A stretch of DNA of 64,000 nt, taken from Lentilactobacillus fungorum. Its GTDB lineage: Bacteria; Bacillota; Bacilli; Lactobacillales; Lactobacillaceae. This document shows positions 38,283 to 47,040 of the stretch, piece after piece. The stretch lies in the NCBI RefSeq assembly GCF_016860605.1, contig NZ_BNJR01000008.1, forward strand, positions 1-64,000. The letters are read 5' to 3'. The notes beneath the pieces were generated by a model, which did not search any database, was not told where the DNA came from, and saw nothing but the letters and a program-made list of their open reading frames with translations. Within the stretch, counting starts at the first letter, position 1; each line of letters begins with the position of its first letter. The position numbers and the translations under genes are program-made.

Positions 38283-39551
38283 TCAAAACAGCCGCAAAAT
38301 CGCCCGCCACAGCAAAACAAACGGGTTGGCCTTTTTGACCACTTCATTGGTCACTAATTTGACTTTATTATAATAACCACGTAAATATTTAGGCAGCACC
38401 CCGGCAAAACTGAGTTGGGTCTCGCCGGCATTGGTCCCTTTTTTGGCCGGAGCGGCAATCTTGTGATTTAGCTTAACGTACTGACCGTGAACTTGCTGCT
38501 TAGAAATGGATCGGGGCGCCCAAACCCAGGCTTTTTGCTTAGTGACGGCTTTTACAGCCATTTGTTTGCCATCTGGCACAGTAGCTTTACCGACACCTGA
38601 AATCTGGCTGCCTTTGTTAAACGTCAGTGGGTGTTGGGCCACAAAAACGTAGCGCATTAATTTTGCAGTTTGCACGAATCGGGCTGGATCAGCTGCTGAT
38701 TTGTTGCTTGCGCCTAATACCACGGTAATAATCCGGTGATGATTTTGGGTTGCTGACCCGACAAAACACGCGCCAGCCTTATCGGAAGTCCCGGTCTTTA
38801 AGCCGTCAACCTGGACGCCTTGAGCAATCTTTTTATCCGTCAATAACTGATTATGGCCGCTAATCGTCGTCCCGTAAAATTTGGACCGCGTTTGCTTAGT
38901 AATCTGGGTTACTTTGGGAAATTCTTTGATTAACTTACTGGCCAATAAAGCCACATCGCTGGCAGAAAGTTCATTTTCAGCATTTGCACTAACATTCGGC
39001 AACGCTAATTTCCCCGTCAGCTTGTTTGTTAATCCCGAAGCGTTATAAAATTTAGCGTCGTTAATTCCCAATTGCTTAGCAGTCTGATTCATTAACTTGG
39101 CAAATTTTGCTGAAGTCCCAGCAACTTTTTGCCCAAGCGCCAAAGCCGCAGCATTAGCCGAAGCCACCAAGGTTGCGTTGGTTAACTGCCGAACCGAATA
39201 AGACTTGCCAGCAACTAATGGGACGTTGGTTAATTCTGCGGCGGTACTCAATTTGGCCAAAGCAGGCGTGATTTTGACCTTATCACTCCAAGCTAAATGG
39301 TTTTGCTTAATTTGATGATGAACTATGTAAATTGTCATCAGTTTAGAAACCGATGCAATTGGTAAAGCCTGATGCGCGTTTTTTTCATACAATACTTGGC
39401 CAGTTTTAGCATCGACGGCGATCGCAGCTTTGGCAGCAATCGTTGGCTGATTGGCAAGTGTATCAGCACGGACACCTGCATCAAGACCAACGCCAGCAGA
39501 CAATAAAAAAGCGCCAGTTAAGGCAATCATTAATTTAAATCGTAACTTCAT
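38283..39551 (-). CDS. dacA: D-alanyl-D-alanine carboxypeptidase (PBP5-like)
   Basis: 422 residues, serine peptidase S11. Signal peptide (residues 1-29). SxxK catalytic pair in ASVSKLMT (about 67), SxN in VASANAAAL (about 125) and KTG in GLKTGTSDKAG (about 247) are intact. The C-terminal domain and an amphipathic tail (LLWRAILRLF) would anchor it to the membrane. It trims the terminal D-Ala of peptidoglycan pentapeptides. It follows a two-component system on the same strand, separated by three hairpin-repeat units that end next to its AGAAGGG site. Confidence 0.93.
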   Translation of the reverse strand: MKLRFKLMIALTGAFLLSAGVGLDAGVRADTLANQPTIAAKAAIAVDAKTGQVLYEKNAHQALPIASVSKLMTIYIVHHQIKQNHLAWSDKVKITPALAKLSTAAELTNVPLVAGKSYSVRQLTNATLVASANAAALALGQKVAGTSAKFAKLMNQTAKQLGINDAKFYNASGLTNKLTGKLALPNVSANAENELSASDVALLASKLIKEFPKVTQITKQTRSKFYGTTISGHNQLLTDKKIAQGVQVDGLKTGTSDKAGACFVGSATQNHHRIITVVLGASNKSAADPARFVQTAKLMRYVFVAQHPLTFNKGSQISGVGKATVPDGKQMAVKAVTKQKAWVWAPRSISKQQVHGQYVKLNHKIAAPAKKGTNAGETQLSFAGVLPKYLRGYYNKVKLVTNEVVKKANPFVLLWRAILRLF

Positions 39552-39571
39552 CGAAATCCCTTCTAGTAAAT

Positions 39572-39936
39572 AGTGAGCGGAGCAAAGCGGTTAGAAACTG
39601 GAGCATAAGGCATCTTGGCCGGAAATCCCGGGCTTGGATTTTTGGCCAAGATGTTTTATGCGGAAGTTTCTGCTTTGCGCAGCTGTCCTAATATAGTGAG
39701 CGGAGCCAGGCGTTCAGAAAGCGGAATATAAGTCTCCTCTAACAGAAATCCCCGGGCCTGGGATTTTTGTTGGAGGTGCTTATATGGAGGTTTCTGCCTG
39801 GCGCAGCTGTCCTAATAAGTGAGCGGAGCAAAGCGGTTAGAAACTGGAGCATAAGGCATCTTGGCCGGAAATCCCGGGCTTAAGTTTTTGGCCAAGATGT
39901 TTTATACGGAGCTTCCTGCCTGGCGTAGCTGTCCTA
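39572..39936 (-). repeat. hairpin-repeat array 4 (three type-A units)
   Basis: Units at 39572-39690, 39695-39814 and 39818-39936. The middle unit has GCCAGGC/GCCTGGC in place of GCAAAGC/GCTTTGC and ATATAAG/CTTATAT in place of GCATAAG/CTTATGC, changed on both arms. The third is a chimera with GCAAAGC on one arm and GCCTGGC on the other. The last three bases are the histidine-kinase stop codon. Confidence 0.92.
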
Positions 39937-41100
39937 ACCAATCCGTGACTTCGCGTTTGGTTGACTCAAACGATCACCGTGTTTGATTGGAACATGAATC
40001 GCAAAAGTTGTCAAATCAGGATCTGAGGTGACATTAATATAGCCGCCATGCAGGTCAATAATACTTTGGGCAATTGCCAATCCCAACCCCGAACCACCAG
40101 TGTCTTTGTTTCGGGATTCCTCAACTCGATAGAATCGTTCAAAAATCTGGTTAAGCGACTTTGGGGGAATTTGAGGACCATCATTGGAAACGTTGATAAT
40201 TGCTTCGCCTGGTTTGCCAATTTTGGCACTCAAGTAAATATTTTGACCACCTTTGCCATATTTAATCGCATTAGAAATCAGGTTGTTAAACACCCGCCCT
40301 AACTTCTCCGCGTCTGCCTCAATATATAAAGGCCGATCCGTGTCCTTAGCAGAAATCGCCAAGCCACTTTTTCTGGCATCCAGCTCGAAGCTAGCAACAA
40401 GTTGCTCCATCATTTGGTTGAGATCAATCTTATTAATCGAAAGCGGCGTTCCGGTCTGCTTGACTTTAGTATATTCAAATAAATTATCAACTAGTGACTT
40501 CATTTGCTTAGCTTTAAGATACGCAATTTCAGTATACTTCAATAAATCGGCTTCACTATGATACTGCTTATCTTGAATAAGCCCCAGATAACCCAAAATG
40601 GACGTCAGCGGTGTCCGCAAGTCATGACTCACGTTGGTAATTAATTCGTCCTTAGAGCTTTCGATAGCGCGTTCTTCATTCATTGACCGAATGACACTAT
40701 CAACCAGCGCGTTAATACTTTCAACAACTGATTGCGTATTCCCTTTTAATTTAAAGCTGATTCGATGGTCCAAATGCCCATTGGCAATGTAATGTAATTC
40801 GCTAATAATGTGTCTTAACTGCATCTGATGATAACGGCGAATAAGCCGCCAATAAACTACCGCGGCATCAAAGATCAACATTAAGACAATGAAAATATTT
40901 TCCCAACTCCAAAGATGATAATGGTTGGGGCCAATCAATATGGATCGTTTAATAATGAAGATACCATCCCGCAACCCCGGATTGGTCATAATCGATTGGT
41001 TAATCAAAATAATAATTGACAAATTTAGCAGCAATAACAGAATAACTGTCACAATGCCTTCTAAAAATAATTCAGTTTTTTCCCGGCCGGTTAACTTCAA
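39934..41100 (-). CDS. Sensor histidine kinase (VanS-like)
   Basis: 388 residues. Two membrane helices (about 12-35 and 70-90) flank a short extracellular loop; a HAMP-like linker, then the H-box NVSHDLRTPLTS (His about 158), N-box ISNAIKYG (about 272) and G-box GGSGLGLAIA (about 335) follow. The layout resembles VanS/PhoR-type kinases. Start is TTG preceded by GAGGGAG. The TAG stop is supplied by a hairpin repeat. Cognate to the upstream response regulator; the nearby dacA suggests a cell-wall signal (inference). Confidence 0.92.
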   Translation of the reverse strand: MKLTGREKTELFLEGIVTVILLLLLNLSIIILINQSIMTNPGLRDGIFIIKRSILIGPNHYHLWSWENIFIVLMLIFDAAVVYWRLIRRYHQMQLRHIISELHYIANGHLDHRISFKLKGNTQSVVESINALVDSVIRSMNEERAIESSKDELITNVSHDLRTPLTSILGYLGLIQDKQYHSEADLLKYTEIAYLKAKQMKSLVDNLFEYTKVKQTGTPLSINKIDLNQMMEQLVASFELDARKSGLAISAKDTDRPLYIEADAEKLGRVFNNLISNAIKYGKGGQNIYLSAKIGKPGEAIINVSNDGPQIPPKSLNQIFERFYRVEESRNKDTGGSGLGLAIAQSIIDLHGGYINVTSDPDLTTFAIHVPIKHGDRLSQPNAKSRIG

Positions 41101-41120
41101 GTGACTCCCTCTTTTTGTGA

Positions 41121-41810
41121 TTAGTGTGATTCAATCTTGTAGCCGACACCCCAAACGGTTTGAATGACCTTCTCGCCGTTAGTTGCTTCTTCGATCTTGT
41201 CGCGCAAATGGCTAACGTGGACCATGACTGTTTTAGCGGAAACAATGCTTTCTTGACGCCAAACCCGTTCAAAAATTTCGTCAGCCGAAAAAACACGATT
41301 AGGATGACTGGCCAATAGGTAAAGAATCCCAAATTCTAAAGCGGTTAATTGGATTAAAGTGCCTGTAATGGTCTTAACTTCATGCGAGTCCTTATTAATG
41401 GTTAATGGTCCAATATCTAACACATCCGGCGTGTCATTAGTCACATGTTCTTCAGTTCGCCGCAGCAACGACTTAACCCGCGCCATGACTTCCAGTGGAT
41501 TAAACGGCTTGGTCACATAGTCATCCGCACCACTGATAAGCCCTTGAATTTTATCCATGTCTTCAGTTTTCGCCGACAAAATAATGATTGGAATCTGAGA
41601 ATCTTTACGAACTTCTTTAATGACTTCAATCCCGCTCATCCCGGGCATCATAATATCTAAAATCATCAAGCCAATATCGGATTCAGTCCGCAGCCGCGTC
41701 AAGGCTTCTTTGCCACTATACGCAGAAACTGGTTCATACCCTTCATTTCGAATGTAAATTTCAAGCAGTTGAGCAATTTCTTTATCATCATCGACAACTA
41801 AAATTTTCAT
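41121..41810 (-). CDS. OmpR-family response regulator
   Basis: 229 residues. Receiver domain with acidic pocket DDD (8-10), phosphoacceptor Asp in LMILDIMMPG (about 53), Thr/Ser in ILSAK and Lys in VTKPF (about 103); then an OmpR/PhoB winged helix (about 130-228, ending GVGYKIESH). It is VanR-like in domain pattern. It heads the operon regulator-kinase-dacA, 20 bases before the kinase. Confidence 0.94.
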   Translation of the reverse strand: MKILVVDDDKEIAQLLEIYIRNEGYEPVSAYSGKEALTRLRTESDIGLMILDIMMPGMSGIEVIKEVRKDSQIPIIILSAKTEDMDKIQGLISGADDYVTKPFNPLEVMARVKSLLRRTEEHVTNDTPDVLDIGPLTINKDSHEVKTITGTLIQLTALEFGILYLLASHPNRVFSADEIFERVWRQESIVSAKTVMVHVSHLRDKIEEATNGEKVIQTVWGVGYKIESH

Positions 41811-42041
41811 TATGACTATACCTCATCTATTAAAGTTCCTTAATTACTAAGTACGATTCTAAAGTGTCAGGTTCACTATAAATTTTACACTTTTTGAATT
41901 AAACGACAACTTATTGGTCAATTATACTGTGCCCTGGGATGTTTAACCAATGCTAATAATGTTAACAGAGAAAGCTTAAAGATTACTTAAGGAAGCAAGG
42001 CCTTTACCAATAACTAACTCTCAATCATTGACATTTCAGTC

Positions 42042-42096
42042 AAAAAAAATACCAACGCTGGAGGTAGCAAAATGCCTTCCAACCTTGGTATCTTTT
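42042..42096 (-). terminator. terminator of the LPQTG adhesin
   Basis: ATACCAA...TGGAGGTA pairs with TGCCTTCCA...TTGGTAT, followed by eight T on the minus strand. The rest of 41811-42041 is intergenic sequence upstream of the response-regulator gene with no extra gene. Confidence 0.85.
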
Positions 42097-42151
42097 ATCA
42101 AGTGCCAGTTACTAGCTTATTAACTTTAAACGCTATTAATCAATCAAAACA

Positions 42152-45043
42152 CTAATCATCTCGGCGTTTCTTAAACACTAACATTCCGCTCAATGCAATA
42201 AGCAAAATCATCAAGCCCATCAACGAAACTAATGAAGAATTTTGATCACCCGTTTGTGGTAACTTTTCAGGAGCTGTTGAATTCTTCTTAGGTGTTGCTG
42301 CCAGCGTCACGGTCTTTCCGGCCTTGATTGTCGAATTAACAGGGCGGTTTGGCTTACTTGGCACCGTTGGTTGATCTGGTTGGCTAGGCTTACTTGGCTG
42401 GCTAGGTTGCCTTGACTTGTTAGGGACTTGTGGTTTCCCTGGCACGCTTGGTTGGCCTGGTACAACCGGGGTGTTTGGCGTTGTTGGCGTATCGGGTTCA
42501 TTGGGCGTATCGGGCGTATTCGGCTCGGTTGGTGTGTTCGGTGTTACTGGCGTATCTGGCGTCGTAGGTGTTGTCGGTTTGATCGTATTGATAAAGGTAA
42601 TCTGATAGACACCATCACTCACTTTAGTCAGCGCTTGACTAACGGTTGAGTTAAACCCGGCAACCGGAACTTCAGCAACATCATAGTCAACATTGGTTGG
42701 CAAATCGGCAAATTCGCCAGTCCAATGATTGTCTTTGGTTAAATCAATTGAGCGCACAACAATTGTTGAAGTCGTTCCATCAGCATTCGTCACGTCATGA
42801 GTTAAGTTAATGGTTACTTTGCCCGGTAATTCAGCATCAGGATTACCGTTAAGATCCCACTGCTTATTAACTTTGATAACTTTGGTTCCTGGTTCACCGA
42901 AAATGACAGTCCCGTTAGACCCAATGCCCCCGCCGCGAGGAGCAGAATTGCCACTAATAATGACGGTTGCTAAAGCCGCGGCCAGTGCTTGAGCTGAAGA
43001 AACACTCTTCAAGTCAAACGCACCAGTTTGATTAGTTATTGTGACTGGGGTCGTTTCCTGCTGCCCGTCACGATCATGATACCAGGCAACGTCTCCGCCA
43101 CCGAGTATTTCATTGGCAAGGGTCACGGAACCATAGCCAGCTTTAACTTCACTGGCAAAATCATTTCCCTTATTCACAGCACTATTACCATAGATAGCCG
43201 TGCCATCAGTTACATTAATCGTCGCATTGCCAGTTGGGCAAAACCAAACGCCGCCACCAATGCCTGGATTAAGTAACGTGCCATCGGTCCACGAGATGAC
43301 AGAGCCAGCTGTTGCTGAATTATTTGTGATAAGACTATTACCAAGTTTTAACGTATAGTGAGCAATGCTGACATAAATTCCACCACCATACATTGCGGCG
43401 CTATTATTGGTAATTTTAGCTTTCTTAATTGTAACGGCATTTGAGTTAACGTAAATGCCGCCACCAGGTCCGGCAGCCTTATTGCCATCAATGAGACCAT
43501 CATTAATCACTAATTTGGCTGCATTGTTTTGATCATAAACATTCGCATCCTGATAATCTTGCTCGGTATACCCAGTTGACACCGCAATACCACCACCTGG
43601 AGCAGCCGCGTTTGTTGAAAGACCGACATAACCAGTAGAATTATTAGTAATGGCGCCACCATTCATAACGAATGAACCATTACCATTAATATAAACGCCA
43701 CCAGCTTCGTTCCAAGAAATATTACCATCAATTTTTCCAGAATTCATAACAAAGGTAGAAAGCTTGTTCTGGGGGTCTGTATCTGCATCATTCCGATCAC
43801 CAACGATGATTCCGCCGGCTTGCGGGCCTTGGTTATTGCTGACAGTACCGCCATTTAAGATCAAATGACTACCATCATGAACACCAATCCCTCCAGCAGC
43901 AAGTGATGCATTCCACGAAATTGTGTTCCCAGTTACAGAACTACCTTCATTCATCGTTAAAGTGGCCCCATCGTTGACAGAAATACCACCAGCATCATCA
44001 ATATTTGACCCTTGATCAGTCGAGATATTATTGTTGATGACGCGAGCATCCTTATCCATCGTTAAACTGGCATTGGCACCATTAACGGTCACGGTCGCAA
44101 CGTTGTGGGGCATCCAAGGTTTAAAGGAAAAGCCCATAATATCGGTACCGGTCATTTCAGTTGTTCCCGAAATTTGAAGTGGCACATCCGATTTTCTTTG
44201 AAAATCGTCACCAGGCGCAATGGTAATTCCCTGAGCCTGATCACCATGGAAGTTCAACGTCGCCCCTTTATCGACAATAATGGCACCATTGAGCTTTAAG
44301 GTCACCTTTTGGCCAGCATCATTGGTAAAAGTGATGTTTTGGCCTTGAACAATTTCTATCTGCTTAGTTGCAAATGACCCGCCAAGGATAATTGTTTGAG
44401 CCGTCCCGTCTTTGGGTGCTTTACTAATCGCATCAGCTAATTGTTGTTCGGTTGTCACCGTCATTGAATCGGCAGCTTGAACAGCTGCAGTTGCTTGAAC
44501 GTCTTGTTTGGAATCTTCAGCTTGAGCGGTTAACCTTGCCGATGAAGGCGTTGAAACAACCATGTTACGATCCTTCAGATTGTCAGAAGCTGATTTAGCA
44601 GTGACTTGTGGCTGATTCTTTTCGGTAGAAGTTGGTTGATCAGGATTAACTGACGAATCCTGAGTATGGGTCGAATTGACAGTATCTTGATTTGAACTTG
44701 TCTGATCATCAACACTTGAAGAAGTTGGATCCGCTACGTTATCAGTATTAACATCGGCTCCAGTTCCCTCAGGCGCTTGAGTTGAGTTAACTGAATCTGT
44801 TTGCCCGGCATCCACCACTGATGGATCCGGCGATGACGTTATGTCCGTTGTGCTTTGGGTTACGTTGGTTGCAGTCGTTGTCCCCCCAGTATCCGTTTGA
44901 ACCGATACTGGAACAGCTTCTGCAGTGCCGCTTACATCAGCTGACACTCGAATCGGCCCAGACAAGAATATCAGAGCCACTAATGTCAATATGCTAACCA
45001 CGACAAAACAAGCACCCCGTTTGAGCCTGCAATCAATATTCAT
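42152..45043 (-). CDS. LPQTG-anchored beta-helix adhesin
   Basis: About 963 residues. A signal peptide (about 10-35) is followed by a Ser/Thr/Asp-rich region (35-190). Residues of about 190-690 show Gly/Asn-rich rungs (GGI-V-NG, NGG-I-NN, GGGIYVN) typical of a right-handed parallel beta-helix. A Cna-B-like module occupies about 721-818, then a Pro/Thr/Asn and Pro/Ser/Lys-rich wall-spanning stalk. LPQTGD (about 928), a membrane helix and KKRRDD complete a sortase A signal. Of the starts after AAGGAG, the ATG at 45043 has the best spacing (45049 and 45067 are possible). Ligand unknown; it resembles pectate-lyase-fold adhesins rather than an enzyme. Confidence 0.9.
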   Translation of the reverse strand: MNIDCRLKRGACFVVVSILTLVALIFLSGPIRVSADVSGTAEAVPVSVQTDTGGTTTATNVTQSTTDITSSPDPSVVDAGQTDSVNSTQAPEGTGADVNTDNVADPTSSSVDDQTSSNQDTVNSTHTQDSSVNPDQPTSTEKNQPQVTAKSASDNLKDRNMVVSTPSSARLTAQAEDSKQDVQATAAVQAADSMTVTTEQQLADAISKAPKDGTAQTIILGGSFATKQIEIVQGQNITFTNDAGQKVTLKLNGAIIVDKGATLNFHGDQAQGITIAPGDDFQRKSDVPLQISGTTEMTGTDIMGFSFKPWMPHNVATVTVNGANASLTMDKDARVINNNISTDQGSNIDDAGGISVNDGATLTMNEGSSVTGNTISWNASLAAGGIGVHDGSHLILNGGTVSNNQGPQAGGIIVGDRNDADTDPQNKLSTFVMNSGKIDGNISWNEAGGVYINGNGSFVMNGGAITNNSTGYVGLSTNAAAPGGGIAVSTGYTEQDYQDANVYDQNNAAKLVINDGLIDGNKAAGPGGGIYVNSNAVTIKKAKITNNSAAMYGGGIYVSIAHYTLKLGNSLITNNSATAGSVISWTDGTLLNPGIGGGVWFCPTGNATINVTDGTAIYGNSAVNKGNDFASEVKAGYGSVTLANEILGGGDVAWYHDRDGQQETTPVTITNQTGAFDLKSVSSAQALAAALATVIISGNSAPRGGGIGSNGTVIFGEPGTKVIKVNKQWDLNGNPDAELPGKVTINLTHDVTNADGTTSTIVVRSIDLTKDNHWTGEFADLPTNVDYDVAEVPVAGFNSTVSQALTKVSDGVYQITFINTIKPTTPTTPDTPVTPNTPTEPNTPDTPNEPDTPTTPNTPVVPGQPSVPGKPQVPNKSRQPSQPSKPSQPDQPTVPSKPNRPVNSTIKAGKTVTLAATPKKNSTAPEKLPQTGDQNSSLVSLMGLMILLIALSGMLVFKKRRDD

Positions 45044-45132
45044 ATTCATGATCTCCTTATCGTACATTTCTGTACGTGGCGCATTTTTATTGATACGCTC
45101 TAAAAAAGTTAATCATTACCCCATTCAGAATA

Positions 45133-45237
45133 TCAATTTGCTGCTGGTGCTCGAATTTTGCCAAATAAAAACAGTAGAGTGACAAATTTTAATAACCAAC
45201 TAACAAGTTGGCAATTAATTTGTTCATGCAAGCTCAT
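45133..45237 (-). CDS. small hydrophobic ORF (34 aa), tentative
   Basis: ATG at 45237 with AGAGGG eight bases upstream, encoding a 34-residue peptide with a polar start (MSLHEQIN), a hydrophobic helix (LVSWLLKFVTLLFLF) and a basic/Pro end (GKIRAPAAN). It could be a small membrane protein or leader peptide; there is no family recognition. It lies alone in the 450-base gap upstream of the adhesin gene. No other gene in the gap. Confidence 0.35.
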   Translation of the reverse strand: MSLHEQINCQLVSWLLKFVTLLFLFGKIRAPAAN

Positions 45238-45493
45238 AGCGATTTCCCTCTTTATCGCAAATTGCTGGTGCAAGCAAAAATATCGAAACTTCAAATGAAT
45301 TAAAAGAACAACACTGAAGCATATAGGAACCACATTATTATTTTCTTGAACTCGATTGCGTAATTAATATAACATTCTTTTTCAAATGAAAACACACCTT
45401 CTTAAAATTATTATTCAATCGCCAAAAAAGACTAGTTGAAAGATCAAAAGCCGACCTAACAACTAGTCACAAAATTTAAGTAAACGCTATAAA

Positions 45494-46924
45494 TTACTTC
45501 CCCTGTTTTTCTAATAACTTTTCTTGCATTTGATCCAAACGATGGGTCACGTAAACTGGAAATTCGTCGGGATTAGTCAGTCGTTCGGTTGCTGAAGGCA
45601 ATTCACTAAGCATTTGCTTACCATGCTTTTGAATAGTGAAAACATCCGGCAAATCAGCTTTTAGTTTTTTGCCATCTAGAACCGGTTCCTGCAATGCAAC
45701 CGCATCAAAGTCTCTAATCAATTGATCTCGTTTGGTTGCAAGCGGATTGGCTTTAACAACGTCCAGTGGATCAGACAGTTTCTCATCCTTTAAAGCAATT
45801 ACATCGGCAAATGCTTTCTTAGTTCCCTTATGGTACAGACGATAAACTTGCTTTAACCCGGGCAACGTCAGCTTTTCTCGACTCGCGCTCACTTTAATCT
45901 TAGGAATTAAGTTACCCTGCCCATCAGAAACCGCAGCCAATTTATAAACACCACTCAAAACCGGCGAAGAAGCACTGGTAATCAAATTTTCACCGATCCC
46001 AAAGTTGTCTAGTGGTGCCCCTTCGTTAAGCAGTGACATCACCACGTGTTCATCCAAAGCATTTGACGCGGTAATTTTAACATCGGAAAAGCCAGCGTCA
46101 TCTAACATTTGACGGGCCCCACGTGCTAATTGGGTAATGTCACCAGAGTCAATTCGAATCCCAACTGGTTGATGGCCACTAGCTTTCAATTGCTTAAATA
46201 CCTTGATTGCGTTTGGAACGCCTGATTTCAAAACGTCATAGGTGTCGACCAGCAAAGCCGCATTATCTGGATAAACTTCTGCCCATTTTTCAAAGGCTGT
46301 TAATTCGTCTGGGAAAGCCTCAACCCAAGCATGAGCCATTGTTCCGGCAGAAGGGATGCCAAATTCCTTGGCCGCTAGCACATTGGATGTACTGGTACAG
46401 CCGCCAATCACCGCTGCTCGGGCGCCGTAAGTTGCGCTGCTTGGTCCCTGAGCTCTTCTAGCGCCAAACTCCATCACTGGTCGATTGCCAGCGGCATAAG
46501 TAATCCGGCGAGCCTTGGTGGCAATCAATGACTGGTGATTCAAAAGATTGAGAACCAGTGTCTCAAACAACTGAGTTTGGAGTAAGGGTCCCCGAATTGT
46601 CAGCAATGGTTCCCTTGGAAAAACCGGCGTCCCTTCTGGAATCGCCGCGACCTGGCAGTTAAATTGAAACTTACTCAAGTAATCCAAAAAATTCTCTTTA
46701 AACAACTTTAGCGAGCGCAAGTAATCAATATCGCTTTGATCAAACCGAAAGTTTTGCAACGCTTGAACTACTTGCTGGAGGCCGGCGCAAATGACAAAGC
46801 TGCCCTTATCAGGCACTTTACGAAAGAAGACGTCAAAGACGCCCTCTTCATTTTCCAAGGCTTGCCGATACCCATTAGCCATTGAAAATTCATATAAATC
46901 AGTTAACATCGATAAATTATCCAT
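45494..46924 (-). CDS. pncB: Nicotinate phosphoribosyltransferase
   Basis: 476 residues, Gram-positive long form. The N-terminal LTDLYEFSMANGY, FGARRAQGP (about 153), the phosphoribosyl site GIRIDSGDI (about 255) and ITASNALDE are diagnostic. It converts nicotinate and PRPP to nicotinate mononucleotide in NAD salvage. AAGG precedes the ATG. A TATAAT -10 and two inverted repeats lie upstream, and a NrtR-type regulator gene is immediately upstream on the same strand. Confidence 0.95.
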   Translation of the reverse strand: MDNLSMLTDLYEFSMANGYRQALENEEGVFDVFFRKVPDKGSFVICAGLQQVVQALQNFRFDQSDIDYLRSLKLFKENFLDYLSKFQFNCQVAAIPEGTPVFPREPLLTIRGPLLQTQLFETLVLNLLNHQSLIATKARRITYAAGNRPVMEFGARRAQGPSSATYGARAAVIGGCTSTSNVLAAKEFGIPSAGTMAHAWVEAFPDELTAFEKWAEVYPDNAALLVDTYDVLKSGVPNAIKVFKQLKASGHQPVGIRIDSGDITQLARGARQMLDDAGFSDVKITASNALDEHVVMSLLNEGAPLDNFGIGENLITSASSPVLSGVYKLAAVSDGQGNLIPKIKVSASREKLTLPGLKQVYRLYHKGTKKAFADVIALKDEKLSDPLDVVKANPLATKRDQLIRDFDAVALQEPVLDGKKLKADLPDVFTIQKHGKQMLSELPSATERLTNPDEFPVYVTHRLDQMQEKLLEKQGK

Positions 46925-46957
46925 AGGTCAATCCTTCTTTATGTGATCTCAACAAAT

Positions 46958-47017
46958 TAAAAGTAAATTTAACTTTTATTTAGATAAAATAAAAGTACCC
47001 ACTAACTTTTATTATAC
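46958..47017 (-). promoter_or_regulatory. pncB promoter with twin palindromic operator
   Basis: TAAAAGT-N7-ACTTTTA (46958-46978) and TAAAAGT-N8-ACTTTTA (46990-47011), centres about 32 bp (three turns) apart. A perfect TATAAT on the minus strand (about 47012-47017) overlaps the upstream edge; a weak TTCAAG -35 is 16 bases before it. The natural ligand is the NrtR-like protein encoded next door (inference). Confidence 0.7.
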
Positions 47018-47040
47018 GTTAACGCGCTTTTGCTTGAATT

